Assembly (NCBI GenBank): GCA_963556695.1
Contig: CAUWAG010000003.1
Location: 8,370,001 to 8,434,000, forward strand
Length of the DNA stretch: 64,000 nucleotides
Source of the DNA: Anthostomella pinea
Taxonomy: Eukaryota; Ascomycota; Sordariomycetes; Xylariales; Xylariaceae
Direction: 5' to 3'
The translations under genes were made by a program, and so were the position numbers. Of this stretch, positions 22,673 to 33,756 are shown piece by piece. The notes beneath the pieces were generated by a model, which had not been told where the DNA came from, did not search any database, and worked only from the letters and a program-made list of their open reading frames with translations. The stretch's first letter is position 1, and each line of letters starts with the position of its first letter.

Positions 22673-23511
22673 GTGGGACAGTCGTATTCATACTTGCTTC
22701 ACCTAACGACATGAAGATGGGTATTGGAGTTCTTTTTTTTACTGGGAGCATAGGGCTGGGTTGGTCACGGGGACTATGAGATACCACGGCACGATCTGGG
22801 AGGGGTTGGTGTAACTGTACAAGTATTGGGACATCATCCCATGGTGCTTCAGTATGGGAAGCGGGATCTGATGGAGGCTCCACGGAGCTGGAGCGCCGAA
22901 GCATTACAAATACCCTTGAACATAATCGTTTAATCCATTGTACATATCCAGACACTCGAGTACTGCTCAAGATGGGAGGGGGTGACCTGGAGCTAGAGGT
23001 GCATCCTCCTTGATGAGGTGTTCGAACTGATGATAGTGGTTTCCTTTGGCAATGCTCGGCTGCTGCATTGGGGACCAGACCGTGGATAGCAGTGCAATGG
23101 TCGGTAACAGTAGGGAAGTAGGAGAGCGATTAGCAGCAAGCCAGATGCCCTGGGTGCCTCTGACCTGGCCTACATACTGGTTGCTACAGCGCTCATTCAT
23201 TTTACCCATAACGACTGGTGCCAATGGAAAAATATATGTCAACAACACAGGTACCTTGTACCATTCAATTCCCACATCCTGCTGCACCAACTTTGGAAGC
23301 ACGCATACCTCGCCCATAACCACCAAGCCCGCACCTCATTGAGCACAGTGGACTGATTCCTCTGATCTTTCCCCTCACTATTTGTCCCAGCAGCCTTTTG
23401 TCCCTTTTGAGGTTATTGTCATTTTGGCTCACTCTATCGTGCACGTCCTCACCACCGAACACGCGCACCCGCAACAACACCGTCCCGTCCGCACCACGAT
23501 CCCGATCTGCA
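22673..23511. other. intergenic region
   Basis: No gene seen. 3' flank of the SYLF gene and promoter of ARP9. Short open frames on both strands show no motif. Confidence 0.4.
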
Positions 23512-26298
23512 ATGCCGCGCCGTGGGAAGCATCGGGTCCGCGGTAGATCCAAAGGCCGGCCTCGTACCGGTAGAGCCGGCCCCACCCCGAGTGCAGCTAG
23601 CCTTGTCGAGGATGGTCCCATCGCGGATGTTATTGTTGTCCAATCACCGTAAGCCCCATCCGTCTCACACGCTAGCCGCATTGAGTTGGTACCCGCCACA
23701 GCACAGCACGGACAGGACTAATGGATGGTCCAGGAGTAGCGAGCAGCCACAGCAGGCGCAGGTCCGTGCGCAGGCATTGGAAAATGGAGCTACCACTCAA
23801 TCGGCAGGTTGGGGACGTGTTGGCCCGCGCGAGCTTGGAGCCATCACCAAGCCTTGGTTTGACGATTCTTCTCCCACCTCGACGTCCTCCGACGAACAAA
23901 CCCACTACAACCTCTCGTTCCGCCAGGTCTTCACGCCAGGAAAGAGGCGCCCCGATACCAACAAGCTCCTCACACCCGTCAAACAGATCCAGAGGCTGCA
24001 GGAGGTCGTCGAGAGCTCGCCGCGCAAAGAGAGAGCCCAGCGCCGAGAGCTCCTGCGCCAGCTGAATACATACGGCCGAAACACCTCGGGCGACGACAAC
24101 GACTACGATAACTACGACGCAGCCGCCTTCGCTGCCGCCATGTCGAGCCAGCAGGGCAAATGGCGGGAGGACCAGGTCCTCGTCATCTGCCCCGGCAGCC
24201 ACACCACCATGGCCCAGCTGGGGTGCGCTGAGCTCACGCCGCCTGCGCATCGCATCCCCACGCGCATGTTCAAGGGCGAGGAGAGCGACGAGTACAGACC
24301 GTACTTTACATATAAGCGCAAGAGGGCCGGCGCGGTGGGAGGCGCGATTGATGCTAATGGCGCGAAAGAAGGTGACGATGGATGGGAGTGGGTTGAGGAT
24401 CGCGACAGCATTGAGGGCGTGATTTACCCTATACAAGGTGAGTTACCCAGATGATTGTGCTTATGGCGGTCCGCACAAGCAGCTGCCCCTGGTTGGAAGC
24501 CGATCCCTGGCGGGATGTATTGGTAGTTGCTAACATATGATGCGCAGGTGGGCGCATAGTGAACATGGAAGCCTTCCTGGCTTTCCTCGATCATGTACAC
24601 AGCTTACTTACGACAACCTACCACAACACGCCAATTGTACTCATGGCATCCCCGCAATGGACTCGCCCAGACTGCGAATCGATAGCCCGGTACATCTTCG
24701 AGAAGACCAAGACGCCAGCTCTGTGCCTGCTGAACAGCGCTGTTGCAGCACAATACGGACTGCGATGGCCGACCATGACGGTAGTGGATATCGGATTCGA
24801 GAAGCTCGACGTCACTTGCCTATACGACAACATCATTGTCAGTCACAAGGACCTGGGCTACCCCACACCCGTACGAGAGGTCTCCGGAGGAGAGGTGTTC
24901 ACACAGAAGCTGCTATCGATCCTAAAGGACAAGGGCTTCACGTACGACATGGCCGAGCAATTGAAGAAGAGTCCGATATGTGAGGTGCTGCCATATGCGG
25001 TGGATCAGCCAGAGTTGATGGAGCTCCCTACCGAAGGTGATGCATCTGCAGCATCAACCGAAGGACCGAAGGTCATAGAGCCCGCGCAACCAGCACCTGC
25101 TTATAGTGTGGATCACGAGAGTGGCAGCATCGAAGAAAAGGCTGCCGATGAAGGTGTTCTTGATGTGGCCAATATCGTTACCAGCGGTAACACACGTGAA
25201 TTCCTGGCCAAGCGAGAGCGGGAGAAGGCGGAGAGGGCCAAAGCCAGAAAGGCAGGCAAGGCCGCCGAAGCCGCCGAGGCTGCCGCGGCAGCCAAGGCTC
25301 GGCTACCTAATTCGAAGCGAAAGCATAACATATTCCACTATGAGGACCTCGCGCTCGAAGACGTACAGGTGCCCGTCTCAAACGGAGCTCCTCAGCCTGC
25401 ACCCGCAAGTATCCCTGGAACGGCAACTCAGGGTGCTCCAGCCAGTGGGGAAGCAAAGACCGAGCCCAAGCCTGAGGGTACCGGTGGAACAAATAGCGAC
25501 AATCTTCCCGTGCCTGCGGAGCCGACCAAGACCGTAACGGAGAGAAGAACGAAGCGAGTGCGGAAAGATATCGAGATTGGTCTTGAGCGTTTCATGTTTG
25601 CGGATCGCGCCGAGATAGACCGCATGACGGAAACGATATATCGCGCTATTCAGAACATCGACGAGGTGTACAAGCGATCTGCCTGCTGGGAGAATATCGT
25701 GTTCGTCGGGAATGGTAGTCGTCTTCGGGGCCTCAAGGAAAACATCATGCAAACACTTGCCGCCCGCCATCTCATCTCACCCAGTACTGCTACCATTTTC
25801 ACTTCGGAGCTGCCTTCTAACATGGCAACGCCGACTGGCACTGGTTCGCAGACTCCTACAGGCTCTTATGCGGGCCAACTGCCAACCTCCAGCTCCGTAA
25901 ACCCACTCCTGCAAGCCGCGACGACGGCTTCGCTAGGTGTACCCGGCGCGGCTCAGGCGCCTGGCTCTGCCGCCGGCGATGGTCTTAACGGTCACCACGC
26001 TCACGGGCAGACGCCCATGAGCATCAAGCAGGCTCCTATGCCGACATACCTAGCCGAATGGACCAAGAATGGCTTCGAAGAGTCGATGTTCTTGGGCTCG
26101 CTGATCGCCGCTCGGTTGGCGTACTGCATTCATAACCTGGACGCGGCTGGTACCGACGCTCAGCGTCTGATGAGTCTCAACCGTGTTGACTACAAGTAAG
26201 ATTCAATGCCGGTTACCTTTTTGGAGGGGGTATGTGCTAATCGTATCTGCAGCGAGAATGGCCCTAAGGCTGTTCGTACTCACTCCATGTTGGGATGA
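23512..26298 (+). CDS. ARP9: actin-related protein Arp9, SWI/SNF and RSC subunit
   Basis: Four-exon model, 844 residues: 23512-23648, 23734-24437, 24548-26195 and 26253-26298. All junctions are GT-AG and in frame. The last small exon adds the conserved end NENGPKAVRTHSMLG, which the unspliced frame would lose. Arp9 pairs with Arp7 on the HSA helix of the Snf2/Sth1 ATPase and tunes nucleosome remodelling. The conserved core begins near residue 182 (WREDQVLVICPGSHTTMAQL), continues through the actin-fold segments (VLMASPQWTRPDCESIARYI; TVVDIGFEKLDVTCLYD) and ends after FVGNGSRLRGLKENI. Two disordered inserts lie at about 25030-25560 and 25800-26030. The odd part is the first 181 residues: a very basic start (MPRRGKHRVRGRSKGRPRTG) and a conserved-looking FRQVFTPGKRRPDTNK segment. 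Relatives usually start near the second ATG (24140). Core assignment is firm; the extension is a model. Confidence 0.85.
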
Positions 26299-29200
26299 GA
26301 AAGGACACATTCTGGGAATTGTTATAGCAATTACCTGCTGCTTTCGCGGGCCTTGGAGTTACCGGAGTACCAAAACGGGGGACGTCGGTGGTGGTGGTTG
26401 CCGTTTACGTGGAAAGGGTACCTTGTCTGTTCTACTTGCCCTCTTCTGATGAGGTCCTGTCTAGGTATCGAGAGGCGCAGCTCCTCTTGAGCGGGTCGGC
26501 TCGGGAGAGAGACCTATTGCTGCTGCTGATGCTGCTATGTTTGATTACAACAACGCATTGAGCGCACGTTCGAAGCGCGAGCGACATCTGGGCTTCAACG
26601 GGCCTGGATGGAAGATTCTCCGCTCAGATACCCATAGTGGTAGTTTGTAGGTGTATATCAACAATGCCTGAATACAACTTCTAGCTAGTATTTTTCGGCT
26701 CTTCTTCAAGTGGGTGATGTGAGATATAAGAGTGACTGGAGATCGTATGTAGGCGAGTCTTGTTGTGATTCTATTCTCAGGCGTGGACGCCTTACATGGT
26801 ATTCACGGTTTCGTGGTCCTTAGAGTTCATCGTTATGATCGAAGGTGACCTAGCGAGTCAAATCACGTTCCGCGTCCACGATTCACCAACAGCTCGGCGG
26901 TAGTCTAGGCACGGCAGTAATCCCGAAGATGCTCTGGCCCCGATAGATAGATCCAAGCCGAGCTCGAGCGAAGAAGAGCACTTTCGGAATACGATTTCCG
27001 ACTCAGGTTACCATCGCTCGTCGGAATAGAGCCGCGTTTAAAGGTGGCCTGACAGGGGAGGGACAAACCTGAGACGATATGTTACGGGTTCATTAAGAAG
27101 CGTCTTGCTATAATAAACAGGGTTTGGCTTTTCGGATGCATAGCGCTCCGGGTATATTGTCGTGCCTGCAGTCGGTAAGTTACTAGCAAGGCAGAAAGAT
27201 TGAAAGGGCAGAATTTGTTTACGACGTCCTCTGAATGAGGTGTGTGTATTATATTACCCCTGAGAAGCGTGCTGCGCATTCGAGAAGTAACATAACTAAC
27301 CGGGACCGGAGAGACAAACAGTTGAAGTAAAGCCTAGCTTTCTTCCTAAGCGTATGCTACCGTTCCCCTTGCCCGTCTTGGGCTCTAGAAGAGGGCGCAA
27401 CGCCCCGACTTAATCATGGACCTTTTCATACGGCCTTGTCGCTGGCTTCCTGAACAACTTATCTTTTTGCTTCTGTCCGCCGTTGTCCGATCGACTCGGT
27501 TGAGCTCGTAGTTATATCTACTAGGCCAAGACAGAGTTGTAGTTGCGTGCGCGTTAATGTGGAAACTTAGCTGGGTTTAGTGAGGATGGCGGACCAGACG
27601 TGCTCGGGCCGGAATGAACCCGGTGGAGGATGGGGAGATGCGGGTGTAGTAGCTTTCTGCCAAATCATATATAGTAAGTGAGGTATGTATAATTTTTAAA
27701 CTTTTAGTGCAAAAAAGCAAAATTGCTCAGTCTATATACAATCCGTTCTTACTAGACGTGCTTTAACCTGGGCGATACCCTAATCACTTGCTTGCCAGCA
27801 CGGCCCGGAATCGAATCCTAGACTTACGAAAAACCCCCGCGAAAGGATTTTGTCTCCTACCACTATACCAAGAGGCCTTAAGGGTTGACGTTGGTACAGG
27901 GCGTCGGTGAGAGATTGGGCTGAATTTACGTTACATATGGTCCGGTGGTCTGGTTGCTGGGGAACTCGACACCACCTGACCTGACCGGGATGAATTCTCG
28001 AGGGAGGATTGAATCACCTCCTGCCTGATAGAGATTGTAATAATTCCTGTGCATGAATGAGCCCTTCAAGAGCTTCTCGATCGTGGCTACGGCGGCACCA
28101 TACGTCCTTGTCCTGGCCGGATGGGATGCGGGACGAAGAGTGACTGGCATTAGCTACCCAGTGGAAGCAGAGCATGGAAGGCCGAATGCTTGTTTTTACT
28201 GAAGAACACACATGTGTCTGCGAGCGGTCTGAGCTTAGCCTACGGTACCTCCCATCTTATATGCATGTACAAGATGGCAGGCTGTAGCAAAATCCTTCCT
28301 GGTGGAACCCCTGCCCCCTCGAGGACGGGAGTATCTCTTCTTCGCTCTGGTCATCGTGCGTGACTCGTGTCTTCCTGAACAGCTTTCCAAGCCCTAGTTT
28401 CGGTGTTGTCTCAGCTCACTGCTGCGGTCCGACCGGTCGTGTAAGTCATAGGACTGGGCATCGCTGCTGTTGGTTTATTTTCCGTATTAAGAAACATGGG
28501 GGTCGACGGAACAGTACAGTGGACAGTTGACCGGCACCGTGATCCGTACCTCTGTGGAGAGTCTCAGTGTCAGCGGAGCATCGTGAGGACTGCCTCTCTA
28601 CCAGGATTCAGCCTGCGGTCTTCGCCAGTCTGGAACACCCACCCATGTGATTCTGCATGTTGAATCCCCCAGCTCGAAACTTCGTCCCGTGTACACCGTA
28701 TTTGAAGGCACTGGGTGATGACGTTCAGTATCGAGTAAGGGGTTCAACAGGGGTTTACTTACATTAGGTAGCCCCCAGACTCGAGCTACCGCCAACCCCC
28801 ATTCTGTCTTGGGAGCTCATGTTGGGCTATCAGACGAAGAAGTCTGACAATCCAGCGAAGAGTAGGTAGGTATACATGCTTGAGACTGGCATTCTCGACG
28901 TAGCATTTTTCTCGACGCATGGGTCTTGTATCGATCGAGGTGGCAGATACCGAACCCTTGACTTTGGACGGACGGTTATTGGAATGCAGCCGATTACTGC
29001 CATGAAGACCCTGCATCGGTCTCTTGGGCTGGTCATGAGGGTACACTGGGCATTATATGCTTCGAAGGAAGTTGGCACCTCATGATTACCCGAGTTTTCG
29101 ATCGCTCTAGATTGCTACTAAGGCATACATTCTGCGTATACTACTCTAGATTTTCCTTACAGGAAGTATGCGGAATAAGCCTTACGTATACTATTGTGCC

Positions 29201-29869
29201 TTGTCGAGGCAGCGTTGCGTCGTGACAAGAGATATGTCTTCCGAAAGAATAGTACCTTGATGGGAAGCGCCCTTGGTCCTAATAGAACATCGAGGGCGAT
29301 GAAATGGCCAGGCCGCCTTTTACCATTCACCTCCTCACTGTTGTGTCTTCACGAGAGCACCAGTCTTCTTCTGACCAGCGTCGCCACTGTGTTGTCGAGA
29401 TCATGAAGGGGGGCCGAGCAAGAGCCCCTATCTGCTTCCTTCTTTGCCATATTCTTGACTACACAGGCAAGGAAGCACTCACTCAATGTCTACCTCGCAC
29501 CAAGGATGAGACCGGTACCACTGTAGACTGTAGTCGAAGCTTGCTCACAAGACACAATTTCTATGTGCCCATAGGTACAAGACGTTGGTGGTTCTTCTGG
29601 AGTCCAGCGGGTAGCAGGGTACGCCTCAAGATCGAGATATCATCAAAAAACGGCCTCAAGCGGGTCGAGGTATATACCCGTTCAATATTGAGTGCCCATC
29701 TGCACAATCATAACCGCATCACCTATTTCGCACGACTCGAAGAAATACGTGGCTACCTCTGCTGTAGGTTTGCCGCTTTCATTCCGCATGTAGGTAAGTA
29801 CTCGGCAGCATAAAACATCCGTCCCGTGCCTCCCCCTTGCATAGCTCCCACGCACGCATGGAAACCCCC
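26299..29869. other. long gene-poor region with a tRNA-like element
   Basis: About 3.6 kb without a supported gene. All frames are short and lack motifs. It holds a degenerate tRNA-like or SINE-like element at 27797-27877. AT-rich patches flank this element (about 27660-27760). Confidence 0.45.
27797..27877 (-). repeat. tRNA-like sequence: tRNA pseudogene or head of a SINE
   Basis: On the minus strand there is a perfect-looking internal promoter A box (TGGTATAGTGG, 27860-27870) and, 41 nt further, a near-perfect B box (GGATTCGATTCC, 27807-27818) with one extra A compared with GGTTCGANTCC. An anticodon-like stem (AAATCC with GGGGTTT around a TTTCGCG loop) can be drawn. The acceptor ends (GGCCTCT and CCGTGCT) do not pair and the T stem has a mismatch, so this is not a working tRNA. 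Minus-strand sequence continues into a T-rich stretch near 27700-27720. A tRNA-derived SINE or a decayed tRNA gene are both possible. No second copy was noticed in the window. Confidence 0.5.
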
Positions 29870-31091
29870 TTACTTCGACGGATCCAACAACAACTTCCCC
29901 GTCGTCTTCCTGCCCTCAAGATACTCATGGGCCCTCGCGACCTCGCTGAGGGGGTACGTCTCATGGATCCTCACATCAAACTTATCCTTGACGACAAGCC
30001 CAAACAGCTCGTTCGTGTAGCCCTCGAGCTCCTCGCGCGTGACGATGTAGTTGAACAGCGTCGGCCGCATCAGACGCACGTTCTTCGCCGACAGCCGCGC
30101 GATGGTGACGGGCGGCACGGCGCCGGACGCGTTCCCGAAGCTGATGAGACTGCCCTTGCGCGCGACGCAGTCGAGGCTCAGGTCGAAGGTCGACTTGCCG
30201 ACGCCGTCGAAGATGGCGATGCAGCCCTGGCCGCCCGTCAGCTCCATCACCTTGGCCTTGACGTCCTCGTGGCTGTAGTTGACGACGTGCGTCGCGCCGG
30301 CCTTCTTTGCTAGCTCGACCTTCTCGTCCGTCGACGCCGTGCCGATCGTGTTGGCGCCGATGGCCCGCAGCAGCTGGCATAGCCACAGCCCCGTGCCGCC
30401 GGCCGCGGCGTGGACGAGGACCCAGTCGCCCTTCTTGACGGCGTGCGCCTCGCGCACCATCGTCAGCGCCGTGAGGCCCTGCAGCCAGGCCGCGGCGCCG
30501 ATCTTGGAGTCCATCCCGGCCGGCACTTTCACAGCGCGCGCGGCGGGGGCCGACGTGTATTCGGCATATGTGCCCTCGCACATGACGACGACCTTGTCGC
30601 CCTCCTTGAGCCCATACGAGTCGCCGCCGCCGAGCTTGACGACGGTGCCCTCAGCCTCGCGACCAAGAATATACGGCATCTGCGGCGCCGGGTAAAGACC
30701 AGACCGGAAGTACCTTAACGTTTCCCAAGCGTCAGTTCACCAAAATCATTCCGTGGTTGCCTACATAACATATATGAAAGAAAGGGCGAACGAAGCGCAC
30801 TCACGTGTCGATGAAGTTGACGCCGATATAGTCGTTCTTGACGAGGATCTGGCCGTCGATCGGCGTGGGCACCGGGATGTCCGTCTTGTACTCCAGCACC
30901 TCGGTGCCGCCCGTCTTGTTGATCATGACGCCCTTCATCGTGCTGGGAACGGAGGAAGTCATCGTGCGTAATGATGCGAACAACAGTGGCGACGGTCTAC
31001 TAGGCTGTAGTAGGTGAGATGAGATGGTCGCTACTCGGCGGGTCGAAGTTGATATTGCTAGTAGGCGAGAGGAGGCGATCCGAAATGACAT
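29870..31091 (-). CDS. ZTA1: NADPH:quinone oxidoreductase (zeta-crystallin type, Zta1-like)
   Basis: Predicted 376 residues in two exons, 31091-30805 and 30713-29870, with a GTGAGT donor and TTAAG acceptor; the join gives NFIDTYFRSGLYP, a conserved motif. The enzyme belongs to the medium-chain dehydrogenase/reductase family without catalytic zinc and reduces quinones with NADPH. Seen are the N-terminal GroES-like fold (IPVPTPIDGQILVKNDYIGV) and the Rossmann nucleotide loop HAAAGGTGLWLCQLL (about residues 197-211), then IGTASTDEKVELAKKAGATH. The first ~43 residues are rich in Arg, Ser, Thr and hydrophobics with no acidic residue, as in mitochondrial presequences. An internal Met (MTSSVPSTMKGV, about 30963) could give a cytosolic form. 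Codon use is strongly GC-ending in the second exon. Confidence 0.92.
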
Positions 31092-31478
31092 TTGTTGACT
31101 ACTAGGTTGAGATTCGTGAGGGCCGAGTGGAATTGATAATATGAAAGCCAGTCCGAGGTTTGAGGGAACAACGACAAGGTCGTGGGTTCATGTGTAAGCC
31201 GTTCGGGTGTTTCGCTATTATAAACGTCACCGACGCTGACGCCATCCATATACACCCCTCACTGCATACCTAATGCCCCGCCGAACCCCCCTCAAGTACT
31301 TAGTAGGTATCGTGGGGTGAATCTCGACGCAAACGGTCTGAACTTCGCATCATAACCAGCTGTGTAGGGCACTCATATGCATCGGATTCTTTCTTCTCCA
31401 TAGGTCATTTAGCCTGGGGAATCTCATGAACATCGGTCGCGACTCTATGGTACATTCCTTCCGCCAAGATAACTTCCA
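31092..31478. other. intergenic region
   Basis: About 390 bp between the ZTA1 start and the CCT4 stop, both on the minus strand. Promoter of ZTA1 and 3' flank of CCT4. No gene seen. Confidence 0.4.
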
Positions 31479-33253
31479 CTACCGCGTCAGAGCGATATCA
31501 TCGATTCTCAATATCATCTTGACCGTCTCAGCTGCCAGCTCAATGGCACTTGTGCTCACCAAAAGGGGCTGCAATACGTTCTCCTTGGCAATATTCGAGT
31601 TGACACCGCCGCTCTTGATACTGACACCCGCATTCTTCTCGCCCATCTCATGCCTGTGTCTGAGGTCTGTGACAACCTTGATGCTGTTCAAACCGGCATT
31701 CTCAGCCAGTGTCGTGGGCACAACTTCCAACGCGTCTGCGAAAGCCTTCCAGCATATCGCTTCTGTACCAGTCAGTGATCGTGATTGCTTGGAAAGCTGA
31801 GCTGCAATCTCGATCTCCGGGGCACCACCACCCGCAATGAGGGCCTTCTTTTTGACGAGGCAGCGGATGACGCAAAGGGCATCGTGAAGTGAGCGCTCAG
31901 CTTCGTCGAGGATGAGGCTGTTCGCGCCGCGGCAGACGATCGATATGGTCTTGCCGGCGGACTTTGTACCAGTCACCTTGACCATACGGGCACCACTCGA
32001 CTGGGACTCCTCAAACAGATCAGCCGTTCCGAGCTTGTCCTCTGTGAAAGAGTCGATGTCTGCAATGGGCTTGCAGCCAGTGGACTTGCAGATAAACTCG
32101 ACCTCATCTCGCTCAATGTCCTTGACGGCAAGGATGTTGAGCTTGGCGAGGAAGTGTAGGGAAAGATCGTTGACAGCGTCACGAAGGATGGACTTCTGAA
32201 TCAGAAGAACATTGCACTTGGCCTTCTTGATCTTCTTAACCAGGTTCAAGAGGTACTGACGTTCCTCCTTGACGATCTTGTCCATTTGGCGGTAATCGTT
32301 GACGGAGATGGTGTTCTCCATCTACGGTATTTGTTAGTAACCATGATTCTCAGGGGTAAACAGGTCAACCTACGTCTGGCTTGGGCGGGCTCAACTGGAA
32401 CTGGATCAGGCCAATTCTGGCCTTCTCCACCCTCACTGGTCCACCTGCTCCCTTGAGAACTGGTTGCGTCAGAACCAAGCCATCGACCAGCTCACTGTCC
32501 TCTATCGTGCCTCCGACCTTCTTGATGATTCTGATGTTCTTCAAGTCCACGTTGTCTGCCGTCTTGATATCGATCGTTTTCGTGACGGCGTTGACTGCCA
32601 TGGGTCCCAAGAGGCCGGAGTACTGTGAGACGATCTTGGAGGATAGCGACGTGTTCGCGGCCTGGAGGAGGGTTGCATTGTCGGATAGGGAAACGGGGTG
32701 TGACATGTCGTGGAGTACTTGGACCGCTGCCGCGGCGGCTCTTTGGAAGGCTTCGGAGATGACCGACGGGTGGATGCCCTTGCCCAATAGCCGGTCTGCC
32801 GCACCGAGCAGGGCGCCGCAGATGACAACTACTGAGGTTGTACCGTCTCCTGCCTCGACGTCTTGTGCGGACGAGAGGTTGACAAGCATCTTGGCTGTCG
32901 GGTGCATGACAGACATGCTCTTCAACATGGTGTTTCCATCGTTTGTGATTATGGTCTCACCCTTTCCGCTCCTGATCATCTTGTCCATACCTCGGGGTCC
33001 TAGCGAGGTTCGGATGGCATCGGCGACGGCTGCTGCACTTAGTAAAGGGGATCTCTATAGGTCGAGGAGGGCAGAGGCAGCGCACCTCTAGCAGCAACAA
33101 TGTTGGCTGATCGCACAGCCAGAGGCTTCTCCTTGTCCTACTCGGGGTCAGCTACAACTTCCCAAGCTTTGGGATGGCGTTCGCGGGTATAGCTCGACCT
33201 ACTCTGAAGGTAGCATTGCTGTGGGCACCGCTCGACTGGGCTGCAGTCGCCAT
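31479..33253 (-). CDS. CCT4: T-complex chaperonin subunit delta (CCT4)
   Basis: Predicted 534 residues, the normal CCT length. Four exons on the minus strand, all GT-AG and in frame: 33253-33203, 33137-33086, 33032-32374 and 32321-31479. CCT/TRiC is the cytosolic ring chaperonin that folds actin, tubulin and WD-repeat proteins using ATP. Landmarks: [21 protein letters not shown] near the N-terminus, the nucleotide motif [11 protein letters not shown], the delta-specific junction [20 protein letters not shown], the [13 protein letters not shown] motif of the equatorial domain, and the C-terminal MILRIDDI. The first two coding exons are only 51 and 52 nt. The gene is divergent from RPT1, with about 500 bp between the two start codons. 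Confidence 0.96.
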
Positions 33254-33756
33254 GGTCGAAAGTAGACAGGTGTTTGGTTATGGGTAGAACAGTCGAGATT
33301 TCACGGAGCTGAGGTCTTTGTCGGCGGGTTGTCTCGAAACGGGTGCACTGCTGTGTAATGTTTTGGTATGTAGCCTGGTTGACAAGCTGTAGGTCCCCCG
33401 CGCAGGCTGTGAATCGGGATGGATATTTTCGTTGCTGAAATAAAATGTTCCGGGGAAGCTGCGAGGCTGCCAGTGCACTAGGCCCCACTAGGTATGGTTG
33501 CACTTATACCCAGCAGTTCTAGGCAATCGAGCTTATGCAACCCTGTAGGGACGTACAGCACCGGCAGCTGCTTGCTTCAGCGCATCTCGACCGGGTCGTC
33601 CGTCCAGAGCTCCCAACTCTTCCATCATTTCTGGCATCCGACTCCATCGACGTCTATCCACGAGACCCCAACGATACCCGACGACACTCGCGATCCTGTG
33701 TTTTCCCTTAACTACATTCGACTTAATACCACCCAACCCCAGTCTCAACCAGCAAG
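33254..33756. promoter_or_regulatory. divergent promoter shared by CCT4 and RPT1
   Basis: The two start codons face away from each other across 503 bp. No other gene fits. I looked for the yeast Rpn4 element (GGTGGCAAA) on both strands and did not see it, so any co-regulation would use another signal. That the promoter is bidirectional is inferred from layout alone. Confidence 0.55.

Noticed and set aside
23672..24436. 254-codon minus-strand frame opposite ARP9 exon 2
   Set aside because: Antisense to a coding exon with matching splice sites on the plus strand; product has no recognisable domain.
29304..29813. 169-codon plus-strand frame upstream of ZTA1 3' end
   Set aside because: No motif, irregular composition, poor start context; it lies in a gene-poor stretch and is probably chance.
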